Assembly: GCA_963575745.1 (NCBI GenBank)
Contig: CAUYUJ010016064.1
Location: 62,001-126,000 of the forward strand
From: Prorocentrum cordatum
Lineage: Eukaryota > Sar > Dinophyceae > Prorocentrales > Prorocentraceae
Direction of reading: 5' to 3'
Length of the DNA stretch: 64,000 bases
Part shown: one piece after another, positions 20,771 to 30,690 of the stretch
How the letters are laid out: every line of letters starts with the position of its first letter
Numbering within the stretch: the stretch's first letter is position 1
Notes under the pieces: generated by a model
Database searches by the model: none
What the model was told of the DNA's origin: nothing
The model's input: the letters and a program-made list of their open reading frames with translations, nothing else
Position numbers and translations under genes: made by a program

Positions 20771-21040
20771 CTAGCGGCTGTGCGTAGTTATGTACATTCC
20801 TCCGCGCAGACCCACTGCACCCTGATGTTCCACCATGTCAGTAGCCCACCAGATAGTGCCGTGGATGGTGAGGAGTAGAGCGAGAGCTGACCACCATAGG
20901 CCAGCTCCGCTACCAAATTTGAAGGGGGCCAGTGGGCCCGTCCAGAAGTTTCGCCTTAGGCGAAGCGCAGCTCCAGCTCTGATGTACCGTAGTAACGATA
21001 ATTTCAGTCGGAGGAGGTCATCGCCGGAACGACGGGCCAT
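20771..21040 (-). CDS. Small ORF copy 1: 89-residue basic protein with a membrane segment
   Basis: ATG at 21040, conserved in copy 2 (56199-56468). A basic amphipathic start (MARRSGDDLLRLKLSLLRY) is followed by AGLWWSALALLLTIHGTIWW, a plausible transmembrane segment, and a short tail. It lies 120 bases upstream of ORF G in the same direction and could be the first exon or ORF of the retroelement-like array. No family recognised. Confidence 0.35.
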   Translation of the reverse strand: MARRSGDDLLRLKLSLLRYIRAGAALRLRRNFWTGPLAPFKFGSGAGLWWSALALLLTIHGTIWWATDMVEHQGAVGLRGGMYITTHSR

Positions 21041-21713
21041 CTCAAGCGAAGGATGTATTCGGTCCCGATGGCAAGTAGTATGCCTCACAATGAGGCGCAA
21101 TCATATGTTGGCGGCCGTTCGCTTGAACACAAACGGCCGCGGACAAACGCTCGCTATCTCTCGCCCTTGTCCGAGCTCACTTTAGAATTCCAAGATCGCC
21201 CTCCCATAGGCTCCCAGAAAGCCCCCAACACGGCACAAGAGGCGCCCAAACCGACCCAAAAGGGCTCCAAAACAGCCCCAAGAGGGGCCCGAAAGGGAGG
21301 ACCACGAAACCAACATTTCAGCCGTCCGCCCTTAGAGGCTTCCAGGAGGCCAGAAGAGGATCCAAAAAGGCCCCCAGACGCCCCCAAAAGGCCCCAAAGA
21401 GGCCCCGAGAAGCTCCCCAAAGGCCCCCAAGAGGCCCCGAGGGGCCCCAACAGGCCCCCAAGTCGGCTTCGACAGGGGTCGGCGGTGTGGCGTAAGCCTA
21501 AGAATCCACGTCCGGAAGTGACGTGCTGGGCGGCAGCGTTTTCCGCGGATGCCGTAATGCAGTGGATCCAATGTGTCCAATGTTTGCATAATTCCCACAT
21601 ACTGTATTGTGTTACATTAATATGTTTCCCCCCATAACCCCCCCTGCAGTCGCGCCACATGAACGGACCAAGATGTCCCCCCCCCCTTCCGGGGCCATAA
21701 AAAACGACAAAAA

Positions 21714-23232
21714 TTATCCCGGCAAAGCAACCTAACAGCGATGTGTAGAAGCATATATGGAAGCATTCCCCTTAAGATTCAGATGAGAATCCAGTTGTAG
21801 AGTTCTGCTGTTCTCGCAGTCGCAGTCGCATTCGCGATGACAGTCGCAGCGGCAGCGGCAGTCGTAGTCACAGCCTCAGCCTGCCTCAGTATCAGCCTGC
21901 CTCAGCCTCAGCCTCAGCCTGCCTCAGCCTCAGCCTCAGCCTGCTTCAGCCTCAGCCTCAGTCTGCCTTCAGCCTCAGCCTCTGTGCCTCAGCCTGCCTC
22001 AGCCTCAGCCTGCCTCAGTATCAGCCTGCTTCAGCCTCAGCCTCAGCCTGCCTCAGCCTCAGCCTCAGCCTGCTTCAGCCTCAGCCTCAGCCTGCCTTCA
22101 GCCTCGGCCTCAGCCTCAGCCTGCCTCAGCCTCAGCCTGCATCAGCCTCAGCCTCAGCCTCACCCTGCCTCAGCATCAGCCTGCCTCAGCGTCTGCCTCA
22201 GCCTGCCTTCAGCCTCGGCCTCAGCCTCAGCCTGCCTCAGCCTCATCAGCCTCAGCCTGCCTGCCTCAGCCTCAGCCTCAGCATCAGCATCACCATTCTC
22301 AGCCTCTGCATCAGCATCAAAATGCGGCCCGGGAATGAAGTTCTGGGAACTCGAAGAGCACGAAGTGGCCTACAGTTGGCTCCGGGCATTCAAAATGTGG
22401 CCCGGGAATGGAGTTCCGGGGAATCGAAAAGCACGAAGTGGCCTACAGTGGGCTCCGGGCATTCAAAGTGTGGCCCGGGAATGGAGTTCTGGGGACTCGA
22501 AGAGCACGAAGTGGCTACAGTAAAAAAAATCTAAAACAAAAAAACCAATGAAAAAACAAAACAAAAACCAAACAGTAAAAAAAGAAAATAAAAAAAAAAT
22601 AGAACAAATAAAAAAAAAAAACAAAAATAAAGAGCAAAAAAAAGAGAAACACTAAAAGAAAATAAAAAAAAAAAAAACAAAAAAAATAAAAAAAAAAAAA
22701 ATAAACAAAAAAAAGAGTAGAAAAAATAAATCACCAAAACAAAAAAAAACAAAAAACACATAAAGCACAATAAACACAAAAAAAAAAAAAAAAACATAAA
22801 ACAAAAAAAAGAAATTTGGCTCCGGGCATTCAAAATGTGGCCCGGGAATGGAGTTCTGGGAAATAGAAGAGCACGAAGTGGCGTACAGTTGGCTCCGGGC
22901 ATTCAAAATGTGGCCCGGGAATGGAGTTCTGGGACTCGAAGAGCACGAAGTGTGTGACTGTTGCATCCGGCCCTCCAGAATGTGGCCCGGGAATGGAGTT
23001 CTGGGAACTCGAAGAGCACGAAGTGTGTGACTGTTGCATTCGGCCCTCCAGAATGTGGCCTGGGAATGGAGTTTTGGGAAATCGAAGAGCACGAAGTGCG
23101 TGACTGTTGGCGAAAAACGAGCCCGGCACCTGCCGCCCGGCAACTCCCAACACCTGCCCGGACCCCCCTGTGGAGTGATCTGTGAGCTCTTTTGAGTCCA
23201 CTAGAAACCTATCAGTCTTCGCTGTTAGGTAA
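21714..23232. mobile_element. 1.5-kb insertion present only in copy 1, ends with inverted repeats
   Basis: Copy 2 reads straight through here (GACAAAAACATATGAAAAATC at about 57160). In copy 1 the two halves are separated by 1.5 kb. The left end reads TTATCCCGGCAAAGCAACCTAACAGCGA and the right end TCGCTGTTAGGTAA. ACCTAACAGCGA (21730-21741) is thus exactly inverted at 23219-23230, and both ends also show TTA/TAA, with 14 extra bases at the left. Inside are a CAGCCT array (about 21850-22318), a 65-80-bp repeat (22319-22520 and 22816-23105) and an A-rich tract (22521-22815). There is no coding capacity, so if mobile it would be non-autonomous. A clear target-site duplication was not found. Confidence 0.55.
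22319..23105. repeat. GCCCGGGAATGGAGTTCTGG repeat, split by an A-rich tract
   Basis: About seven units of 60-80 bp with TGGCCCGGGAATGGAGTTCT and GAGCACGAAGTG cores, three before and four after 295 bases that are almost all A with scattered C/T/G (22521-22815). The later units carry a GTGTGACTGTTGCAT variant of the linker. This lies inside the copy 1-specific insertion. Confidence 0.8.
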
Positions 23233-24455
23233 CATATGAAAAATCAACAAATTCGACCTCTTGGGCATCTTGGGGCTCCAAGAGGGCCTCAAGATGGCCC
23301 AAGATGGCCCCAAGACGGCCCAAGACGGCCCAAGATATTCCCAACGGGGGCCCATGAGGCCCCCAAGAGGGCCCAGAAAACCCCAAGGACGGCCCAAGAG
23401 GGCCCCAAGAGCGCCCACAACTGCGCCTCCAGAGGCCGAAATCATAGATTCCCCTATGGTTTTTGCACTAGTTTAGCGTTCTCGTCTTTTTCGGCTTTCA
23501 CAAGTCCATGACGGCCCAAGCAGCTTCCAGAATCGCCCCAGAACAAACCAAAAAGCCCCCAAGAGGGTTCCAAGACGGCCCAGGACGGCCCCAAAACGGC
23601 CCAAAGAGGCCCCCAAGACGGCCCAAGAGGCCGCGAAGACGGCCCTAGAGGACCCCAAGGGGGCTCCAATGCAGCCGCGAGAGGCCCCCAGGACAGCCTC
23701 CGAGGGAGCGAAACGGCGCAAAAGCGCCAAGACGGCCGAAGACGCCCCCAAGAGGCCCCCAAGAAGCCTCCAAGAAGCCCCCCAGAAGCCTCCAAAAGGC
23801 CCCCAAAAAGCCCCCCAAAGGCCACACAGCGACTGGAGTGTAATGTCATTTTCCCCCTCTGGGCGAACTGCGGCGCAGCGCCAGCCAGGTGGAAGTTGGT
23901 CGCTGCGGCGCCCATGATTAGAGCCGGCGCTGGAAGGGAAAATGGGGAGGGTGTATGAAAAGGAAAGGGGGAAGGCCCCAAAGAAGCTCCCAGGAGGCCT
24001 CCAGGAGGCCCCCAAGAGGCTCCCAAGAGGCCCCGCGACGACGTGACTGTACGTGCTCCTGACGTGCACCCCGCGAAGCGAGAGGAATCCACGTCCGGAA
24101 GTGACGTGCTGAGCGGCAGCGTTTTTCGGCGAACGCCTTAATCGGCGAACGCCTTAATGCAACGTATCCAATGTATCCAATGATTGCAGAATTGCCACAT
24201 CTTGCACTGTGTTACATTATTATGTCTCCCCCCTAACCCCCCTAGGAGCCGCGCCACAGGAACGGACCAAAATGATCGGCCCTCCTTCTGGGGTCCCACA
24301 CCTACAAAAACCGATGACAGATCAACAAGTTCGGCCTCTTGGGCCTCTGGAGACTCCAAGAGGGCCTCAAGATGGCCCAAGATGGCCCCAAGACGGCGCA
24401 AGACGGCCCCAAGACGGCCCAAGATATTCCCAGCGGGGGCCCATGAGGCCCCCAA

Positions 24456-24690
24456 AAAAAGATAATACAAAATGATTATAAAAAGACAATGAATCAAAAA
24501 AAAACAAAGAAAATGAGGAAATGATATAAAACCTCAGAAACACCACCGTATCCTTTGGATACGGGGGAACAAGAAATCAATCCTTCGTATATGAGGAATA
24601 GCAAGAAAAAAAAAACTTAAATAAAAAAGAGGAGTGCAACATGGTATGGAAAAAACTACGCTAACTAAAACGGAAGGGCGGAGGAGGGCC
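24456..24690. mobile_element. AT-rich 0.23-kb insertion only in copy 1, with a perfect hairpin
   Basis: Copy 2 has AGGCCCCCAAGCCGGCCCCA where copy 1 has about 235 AT-rich bases between AGGCCCCCA and CCGGCCCCA. It contains a perfect 8-bp stem with a 3-base loop (ccgtatcctttggatacgg, 24546-24564). No coding capacity or inverted ends were seen, so its nature is unclear. Confidence 0.5.
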
Positions 24691-25445
24691 GGCCCCAAGA
24701 GGGCCCGGAAAGCCCCAAGGACGGCCCAAGAGGGCCCCGAGAGCGCCCACAACTGCGCCTCCAGAAGCCGAAATTATTGATTTTCCTATGGTATTTGCAA
24801 TAGTTTAGCGTTCTCGCCTTTTTCGGCTCTCAAAAATGCATGACGGCCCAAGCAGCTTCCAGAATCGCCCCAGAACAGCCCAAGAAGCCCCCAAGAGGGC
24901 CCCAAGACGGCCCAGGACGGCCCCAAAACGGCCCAAAGAGGCCCCCAAGACGGTCCAAGAGGCCGCGAAGACGACCCAAGAGGACCCCAAGAGGGCTCCA
25001 ACGCGGCCGCGAGAGGCCCCCAAGACAGCCTCCGAGGGGGCGAAACGATGCAAAAGCGCCCCAAGACGGCCGAAGACGCCCCCAAGAGGCCCCGAGAGGC
25101 CCCCAAGAAGCCTCCAAGAAGTCCCCCAGAAGCCTCCAAAAGGGCCCCAAAAAGCCCCCCAAAGGCCACACAGCGACTGGAGTGTAATGTTATTTCCCCC
25201 CCTCTGGGCGAACTGCGGCGCAACGCCAGCCAGGTGGAAGTTGGTCACTGCGGCGCCCATGACTAGAGCCGGCGCTGGAAGGGAAGATTGGGAGGGTGTA
25301 TGGAAAGGAAGGAAAGGCCCCAAAGAAGTCCCCAAGAGACCAAAAGAAACTCCCAGGAGGCCTCCAGGAGGCCCTCCCAAGAGACCCCGCGACGACGTGA
25401 CTGTACGTGCTCCGGACGTGCACCCCGCGAAGCGAGAGTAATCAT

Positions 25446-26690
25446 GTTCCCGGAGAGGCTTCCGGGAAGATGATTTCGCACGAGGCCCTCTTGGGCCTCC
25501 CTGAGGCCGTCGTGGGGGCCTCCTGGGCCAGCTTCGGGGCCTCTTGGGCCGTCTTGAAGTTCCGTGAGCCCCAAAGAAAGACCCTTGTTTGTGCCGCCTT
25601 GGGCCCTCTTGGGTCTCTCTTGGGCTGTCTTGGGGTTCCTCGGGGGCGTCTGGGGCACTGTGAAGACGAAGCAAGCGAGTATGCTAAAAATGCACGTTTT
25701 ACTAAGGGAATGCATATTGAAGGCCCTCTTGGAGCCCTCCTCGGCCATCTTCAACCCATCTCGGGGCCTCTTGGGCCTCGCTGAGGCTGTCTTGTGGGCC
25801 TCTTGGGCGTCCTGGGAACCCGGAAATCCTGTTCCCGGAGAGGCTTCCGGGAAGATGATTTCGAACGAGGCCCTCTTGGGCCTCCCTGAGGCCGTCGTGG
25901 GGGCCTCCTGGGCCAGCTTCGGGGCCTCTTGGGCCGTCTCGGGGGGGCTCGTGAGCCCCAAAGAAAGACCCTTTTTTGTGCCGCCTTGGGCCCTCTTGGG
26001 TCTCTCTTGGGCTGTCTGAAGGCTCCTCGGGGGCGTCTGGGGCACTGTGAAGACGAAGCAAGCGAGTATGCTGGAAATGCACGTTTTACTAAGGGAATGG
26101 GCCGATGTTTGCATCTTGAAGGCCCTCTTGGAGCCCTCTTCGGCCATCTTCAAGCCATCTCGGGCCCTCTTGGGCCTCGCTGAGGCTGTCTTGTGGGCCT
26201 CTTGGGCGTCCTGGGAACCCGGAAATCCTGTTCCCGGAGAGGCTTCCGGGAAGATGATTTCGCACGAGGCCCTCTTGGGCCTCCCTGAGGCCGTCTGGGG
26301 GGCCTCCTGGGCCAACTTCGGGGCCTCTTGGGCCGTCTTGGGGGGGTCCGTGAGCCCCACAGCACGACCCTTTTGGGCCGTTTTGGGCCCTCTTGGGTCT
26401 CTCTTGGGCTGTCTTGGGGCTCCTCGGGGGCGTCTGGGGCACTGTGAAGACGAAGCAAGCGAGTATGCTGAAAATGCACGTTTTACTAAAAGGATGGGCC
26501 GATGTTGCCTCTCGAAGGCTCTCTTTGGGCCCTCTTCGGTCATCTTCAAGCCATCTCGGGCCCTCTTGGGGCGCTCTTGGGCGACTTGGGGCCCTCTTGG
26601 GCCTCGCCGAGGCTGTCCTGTGGGCCTCTTGGGCTGTCTTTGAGCCTCTTGGGCCGTCTTGGGCGGGTTCGTGGACCCCACAGGACGCCC
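25446..26690. repeat. Three tandem 385-400-bp repeats, opposite strand bias, copy 1
   Basis: Units start at 25446, 25831 and 26230 with GTTCCCGGAGAGGCTTCCGG. Each runs through TCTTGGGCC repeats, a GTGAGCCCCA stretch, a GAAGACGAAGCAAGCGAGTA stretch and ATGCACGTTTTACTAA. The satellite here reads TCTTGGG on the plus strand, the reverse of the field to its left. Copy 2 has a diverged, partly deleted version at 59290-60480 and a solitary fragment at 58023-58174. Confidence 0.88.
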
Positions 26691-26738
26691 AGGGCGACCA
26701 TGCCAACCAGTGGCACCACCTCACCCCCGCCCCCGGGC

Positions 26739-26740
<2 letters not shown>

Positions 26741-26773
<33 letters not shown>

Positions 26774-26803
26774 CATACATACATACATACATACATACAT
26801 ACA

Positions 26804-26835
<32 letters not shown>

Positions 26836-27680
26836 CATATATATATATATTTATATATATATATGTATATATGTATGTATGTGCATACATACATACATAC
26901 ATACATACATACAAATACACAAATACATGCATACATACATCACCTTACACTACATTACATTACATTACAATACATTACATTACATTACATTGCAGTACAT
27001 TACATTACATTACATTACATTACATTACATTACATTACATTACCTTATCTTACCCTACATTACAATACATTACATTACACTACCTTACATTACATTACAT
27101 TGCATTACACTACATTACATTACATTACATTACAATAAATACATACATACATGCATACATACATTGCATACATGTATGCGTACATACATACATACATGCA
27201 TACATACATGCATGCATACATACATACATGTATACACATATACATATATGCATACATACCTACATACATGCATGCATGCATACATGCATGCATACATACA
27301 TACATATGTGCATACATACATACATACATGCATACATATAAATTTATGCATATGCACACACATGGATTGGCATAAACACAATCATATGCATTAGTGGTAT
27401 ACACATGTAGTGGCATAAACACAATCATATGCATTACTGACACGCACACATGCATACAGCTGCACATGCACATACACGTATACGTATACATACGCATACA
27501 ACACGATCTGGCACCTACACCGATATACACATACATAGATATACACATGTCTGTATGAATGCCTGCATACACATGCGAACCTAGACAAACACATAAAAAT
27601 ATACATAACCATATATATGCACGATTGAACATCGGCATGCGCAGAAACATAGAACTACCTACATATATGTACTTAACATG
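26741..27680. repeat. AT, CATA and TACAT microsatellite tract, copy 1
   Basis: (AT)n, then (CATA)n to about 26935, then a TTACA pentamer array (26940-27135), then ACATGCATACAT mixtures to about 27350, then two 50-bp repeats with GGCATAAACACAATCATATG (27369 and 27411), fading into ordinary AT-rich sequence. Tyr/Ile/His- and Cys/Met/Tyr-rich frames are artefacts. Confidence 0.92.
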
Positions 27681-27739
27681 TGTGTGTGTGCCCCAAACAG
27701 CGCTTGTACTTAGAACGTCTTACGTGTCTTCTCAGGAAA

Positions 27740-28060
27740 TTGGCTCGTTTGTCGGGTCAACCGCCTTGCTGCTGCCGTCGCTGCCCCGTCGCCGCCTCGT
27801 CGCAACCCGTCGTCTGGGCTCTTTCGCCGGGTCCGCCGCCTTGTTGCCGCCGTCGCCGTCCCGTCGCCGCCTCGTCGCCTCCTGTCGTCTGGGTTCGTTT
27901 CTGGGATCCGCCGCATTGTTGCCAAGGACGAAGCCGGGATGGAGAGCTCCAAGGACACACAGAAAGCGGAAGCAAGCCGCACGATCATTGCTGACCGAAC
28001 ACAGAAAGCGGATGCAAACCGCACGATCCTTGCGGACCGTCCTCATCGCGTCTAAATGGA
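27740..28060. repeat. 75-bp GC-rich repeat plus 42-bp repeat, copy 1
   Basis: Three units with a GGGTCNNCCGCCTTG core and a GTCGCCGCCTCGTCGC stretch (from about 27748, 27821 and 27897), then two 42-bp units with CACAGAAAGCGGANGCAA. It is preceded by CCCCAAACAGCGCTTGTACT (27691), a sequence that recurs in diverged form at the spacer/copy 2 junction (34973). Confidence 0.75.
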
Positions 28061-28091
28061 ATCCGACATGAATGCTGCACACTGGCGAGGC

Positions 28092-29621
28092 TCAAAGGGA
28101 AAGGTGCCGGAAGCACTCCGCCGGCCGCATTGACGCCTGCGTGTGATCATCTTCTCCCAACAACCCTCCGATTGCAAACCCAGCGCGGTCGAGGTGCTTG
28201 ACGTAGAAATTCAGATACTGGGTGCCCTGCTGTGTGCGACCACGGGCGATCTTTATCTCTACCACCCCAAACTTTGTCCATTTCATCCCTTGACCCTGAA
28301 CGCTGAAACGAAGACCGCCAGCCTGCCTCGCCTCCGCCCACGTCCCTGTGAGATTTACTTCTTGAAAGTACATGTCTGCGCAATGTCCACCCAAATTATG
28401 CGCCAAGGCCTCTACATGAAGCATCGTCATCTCGGCACGCTCTCCCTGCGGAATCTGTATCAAAACGTGCTTGCCGGGCTGCATCAAGTCGAACCGCTCA
28501 TCAAAAATGTTCTGCAAATGCGGATCGCCAGTGGCAGCCACCGATCCGCCGGCTCCACCCGCCATGGGAGCTCCAGCAGGAAACGTCGGGTGTGGCGTCG
28601 GCCAACCTGGAGGATACGTCGGGCTGGGCGTCGGGCTGGGCGTCGGGAAGGCCGTCGGGTAGGCCGTGGGGTAGGGCGTCGGGTAGGGCGTGGGGTAGGG
28701 CGTCGGGAAAGCCGTGGGAAAGGGCGTCGGGCTGGGCGTCGGGTAGGGCGTCGGGTAGGGCGTGGGGTAGAGCGTCGGGCTGGGCGTTGGATAGGGAGTC
28801 GGGAAGGGCGTGGGGTAGGGCGTCGGGCTGGGCGTCGGGCTGGGCGTCGGGTAGGGCGTCGGGTAGGGCGTGGGGTAGGGCGTCGGGCTGGGCGTCGGGC
28901 TGGGCGTCGGGTAGGGCGTCGGGTAGGGCGTCGGGTAGGGCGTCGGGTAGGGCGTCGGGCTGGGCGTCGCCTCCGAGCAGGTGCATCCGCCACACGTCGG
29001 GCTGCTTTTGCCGAAGGTAATCTGGAAGTAAGCGCCCCTGTGGAACAGACCGTCGAGAGAATCAACCTCTACCCTGATTGTGTGCGGCCCAGCTGAAAGC
29101 GAGAATGTCTGCGAGGGCATGTTGACATCGCACATGATGCAGGTGCTGACCTGGCATGCGCTGCCCCCGTGGCCGTTTGAAGCTTGCACCGTGGTGCGCA
29201 GGACGTTGTCCACGTACAGTTCAAACTTTTCGAAGTTGGCCTCAGCGACGCCTGTCATCGCAAGGGTCAGGTCGATGGGCGAAGCGTCGTTCAAGGTGAG
29301 AACTGCGCTCCCGTGTTGCCTGGAATTCGCCACGCCACCGCAGATCGTATCGTCGTGGAAGTCGAAGCGGATGAACGCGGTGGTGCTGGACCAAGTGCCA
29401 TGCACCCCATGAGAAGCGAAGGTCCACGCAGACGCGGTGTTTCCCAGTGGCGTGCAGCAGCCTTGACCCACCTGCCAGGTGCTGCACTCCGCGCGCGTGA
29501 ACCGCGCGGACGTCGCGTTCTGCGCCACGTTCTCGAGCCAGCCGCTCGTTGCCAGCTGCATGCCAGACGCGCCTGATAGCCCGAGAAACACAAGAGACCA
29601 GATCATGCCAGTCGCCACCAT
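28092..29621 (-). CDS. Gene A copy 1: secreted protein with Pro-Thr linker and vWD-like GDPH domain
   Basis: 509 residues from the ATG at 29621. That start gives a clean signal peptide ([20 protein letters not shown]); the frame is open upstream to an ATG at 29777, but copy 2 diverges there. Residues about 28-216 form a Cys-containing extracellular-type domain ([33 protein letters not shown]). Residues about 219-345 are TPYPTPSP repeats. From about 365 to the end is a [15 protein letters not shown]...GLLGEDDHT domain of the von Willebrand D type seen in many dinoflagellate proteins. Likely a cell-surface or secreted adhesive protein; ligand unknown. Single exon, no spliced-leader relic found. 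Copy 2 has identical length. Confidence 0.8.
   Translation of the reverse strand: MVATGMIWSLVFLGLSGASGMQLATSGWLENVAQNATSARFTRAECSTWQVGQGCCTPLGNTASAWTFASHGVHGTWSSTTAFIRFDFHDDTICGGVANSRQHGSAVLTLNDASPIDLTLAMTGVAEANFEKFELYVDNVLRTTVQASNGHGGSACQVSTCIMCDVNMPSQTFSLSAGPHTIRVEVDSLDGLFHRGAYFQITFGKSSPTCGGCTCSEATPSPTPYPTPYPTPYPTPYPTPSPTPSPTPYPTPYPTPYPTPSPTPSPTPYPTPFPTPYPTPSPTLYPTPYPTPYPTPSPTPFPTAFPTPYPTPYPTPYPTAYPTAFPTPSPTPSPTYPPGWPTPHPTFPAGAPMAGGAGGSVAATGDPHLQNIFDERFDLMQPGKHVLIQIPQGERAEMTMLHVEALAHNLGGHCADMYFQEVNLTGTWAEARQAGGLRFSVQGQGMKWTKFGVVEIKIARGRTQQGTQYLNFYVKHLDRAGFAIGGLLGEDDHTQASMRPAECFRHLSL
28600..28972 (-). repeat. Coding minisatellite for the Pro-Thr linker of gene A, copy 1
   Basis: Twelve-base units of the type ccctaccCGACGCCC (minus strand) encode PTPYPTPS. 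All length changes between units are multiples of the codon. Copy 2 (62365-62735) has the same total length but a compensated shift. Confidence 0.85.
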
Positions 29622-30039
29622 CCCGTCTGACCGAGCGAGAAAACTCTTCTCCGCGATCCACGACTTGCTGAGTGTGCAATGTCGGCTATTGAGCCTGCAT
29701 GGCCACGGCATCTTGGCACTGGCACTGGTCCCGCGCAGGGTGGTGCGAACAGGAGCACCCCTTGTCAGAAACAACATGATCGACCCACGAACCCAGAAAG
29801 GGACATGGAAATGTGAGGCATGGCAACGTTTTCAAGACACCTGATTGGGCGACGGGCAATTGCAATGCGGAGTGTATCGATCTTGGAGTAACGTGCCCAG
29901 GGCTGTGCTGTGTGCTGTGCGGTGCTGACTTGCGATATGCCATGCTGCGAGTGTGCTCTCTATAGCGTTGTGGATCGAGTCGTCCTTTGCATCCGAGTCT
30001 AAGACCGAACTGATCTGGATCTTAAGCTCGAGCTCGAGC

Positions 30040-30690
30040 CCACGGTCGGACAAGCGTTTCGCTCGAGACATCCTCAACGAATCCTCATGTTAGACATCCG
30101 CCTGGACGACCTGGACACGTCAAAAAAAACGTTTCGCTCGAGGCATTCTCAACACATCCTCATGTTACACATCCGCATGGGCGACCTGGACACATGAAAC
30201 CAAGCGTCTTGCTCGACACGTTTCCAACACCTCCTCATGCTAGACATCCACCTCGGCGACCTGGACGCGTGAATACAAGCATTTCGCTCGAGGCATCCTG
30301 CCCACATCCTCATGTTACACATTCGCCTGGGCGACCTGGACACCTGAAAACAAGCGATTCGCTCGACACATCCTCAACACATCCTCATGCTAGACATCCG
30401 CCTGGGCGACCTGGACACGTGAACACAAGCGGTTCGCCCGAGACATCCTCAACACGTCTTCATTTTAGACATTCGTCTGAGCGACCTGGGCACGTGAAAA
30501 CAAACGTGTCGCTCGAGGCCATCTCGACACCTCCTCATGCTGGACATCCGCCTGGTCGACCTGGACACGTGAAAGCAAGCGTCTCGCTCGGAACATCTCT
30601 AACGCATCTTCATGTTAGACATCTGCCTGGGCGACCTGGACACGTGAAAACAAGCGTTTCGCTGAAGACCATCTCAACCCACTAGACCTC
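30040..30690. repeat. 75-bp minisatellite at the right edge of copy 1
   Basis: Eight units with GCGACCTGGACACGTGAAAA and a TCGCTCGAGACATCCTCAACA stretch; GACCTGGACAC recurs at roughly 75-bp spacing from 30109 to 30634. Because 75 is divisible by three, one plus-strand frame stays open for 163 codons with a 25-residue period (RPGHVKTSVS); I regard this as an artefact. The array starts just where homology to copy 2 stops. 29622-30034 holds no gene. Confidence 0.9.

Larger units (their letters stand above)
21190..25430. repeat. GGCCCCCAAGA-type satellite field, plus orientation, copy 1
   Basis: Irregular 9-13-bp units of GGCCCCCAAGA / ACGGCCCAAGA on the plus strand. A larger unit is superimposed: a unique-looking stretch (CACGTCCGGAAGTGACGTGC, TATCCAATG, GTGTTACATTA, GGAACGGACC) recurs at about 21505 and 24090, and a TTTAGCGTTCTCG module at about 23470 and 24805. 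Minus-strand frames read Gly/Leu/Trp-rich and plus-strand frames Pro/Arg/Lys-rich; both are artefacts. No gene in this region. Confidence 0.9.
1..30034 (+). repeat. Large tandem duplication, copy 1 (left end outside window)
   Basis: Everything from position 1 to about 30034 reappears in the same order and orientation from about 35251 to 63930. The offset is 35257 at the left end (position 43 matches 35300), 35038 at gene C, 35430 at gene G and 33765 at gene A, so the copies differ by indels. The right end of homology is sharp: both copies share the run ending in gagctcgagc, then diverge. By eye, non-satellite parts differ by a few bases per hundred; I did not compute identity. Copy 1 holds insertions absent from copy 2 at 21714-23232 and about 24456-24690. 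Confidence 0.97.

Noticed and set aside
21154-26838. Long Gly/Leu/Trp-rich and Pro/Arg-rich frames up to 472 codons
   Set aside because: The GGCCCCAAGA-type satellite has few stop codons in any frame. Frames differ between copies and show no domain.
26393-27394. Tyr/Ile/Thr/His-rich frames up to 333 codons
   Set aside because: Readings of CATA, TACAT and AT microsatellites.
28143-29096. Arg-rich and Trp/Ala/Ser-rich plus-strand frames opposite gene A
   Set aside because: Shadows of the Pro-Thr linker minisatellite; the minus-strand frame has a signal peptide, Cys pattern and GDPH domain.
30194-30685. Plus-strand 163-codon frame with a 25-residue period
   Set aside because: The 75-bp unit is divisible by three, so a frame stays open by default; no signal peptide or family resemblance.
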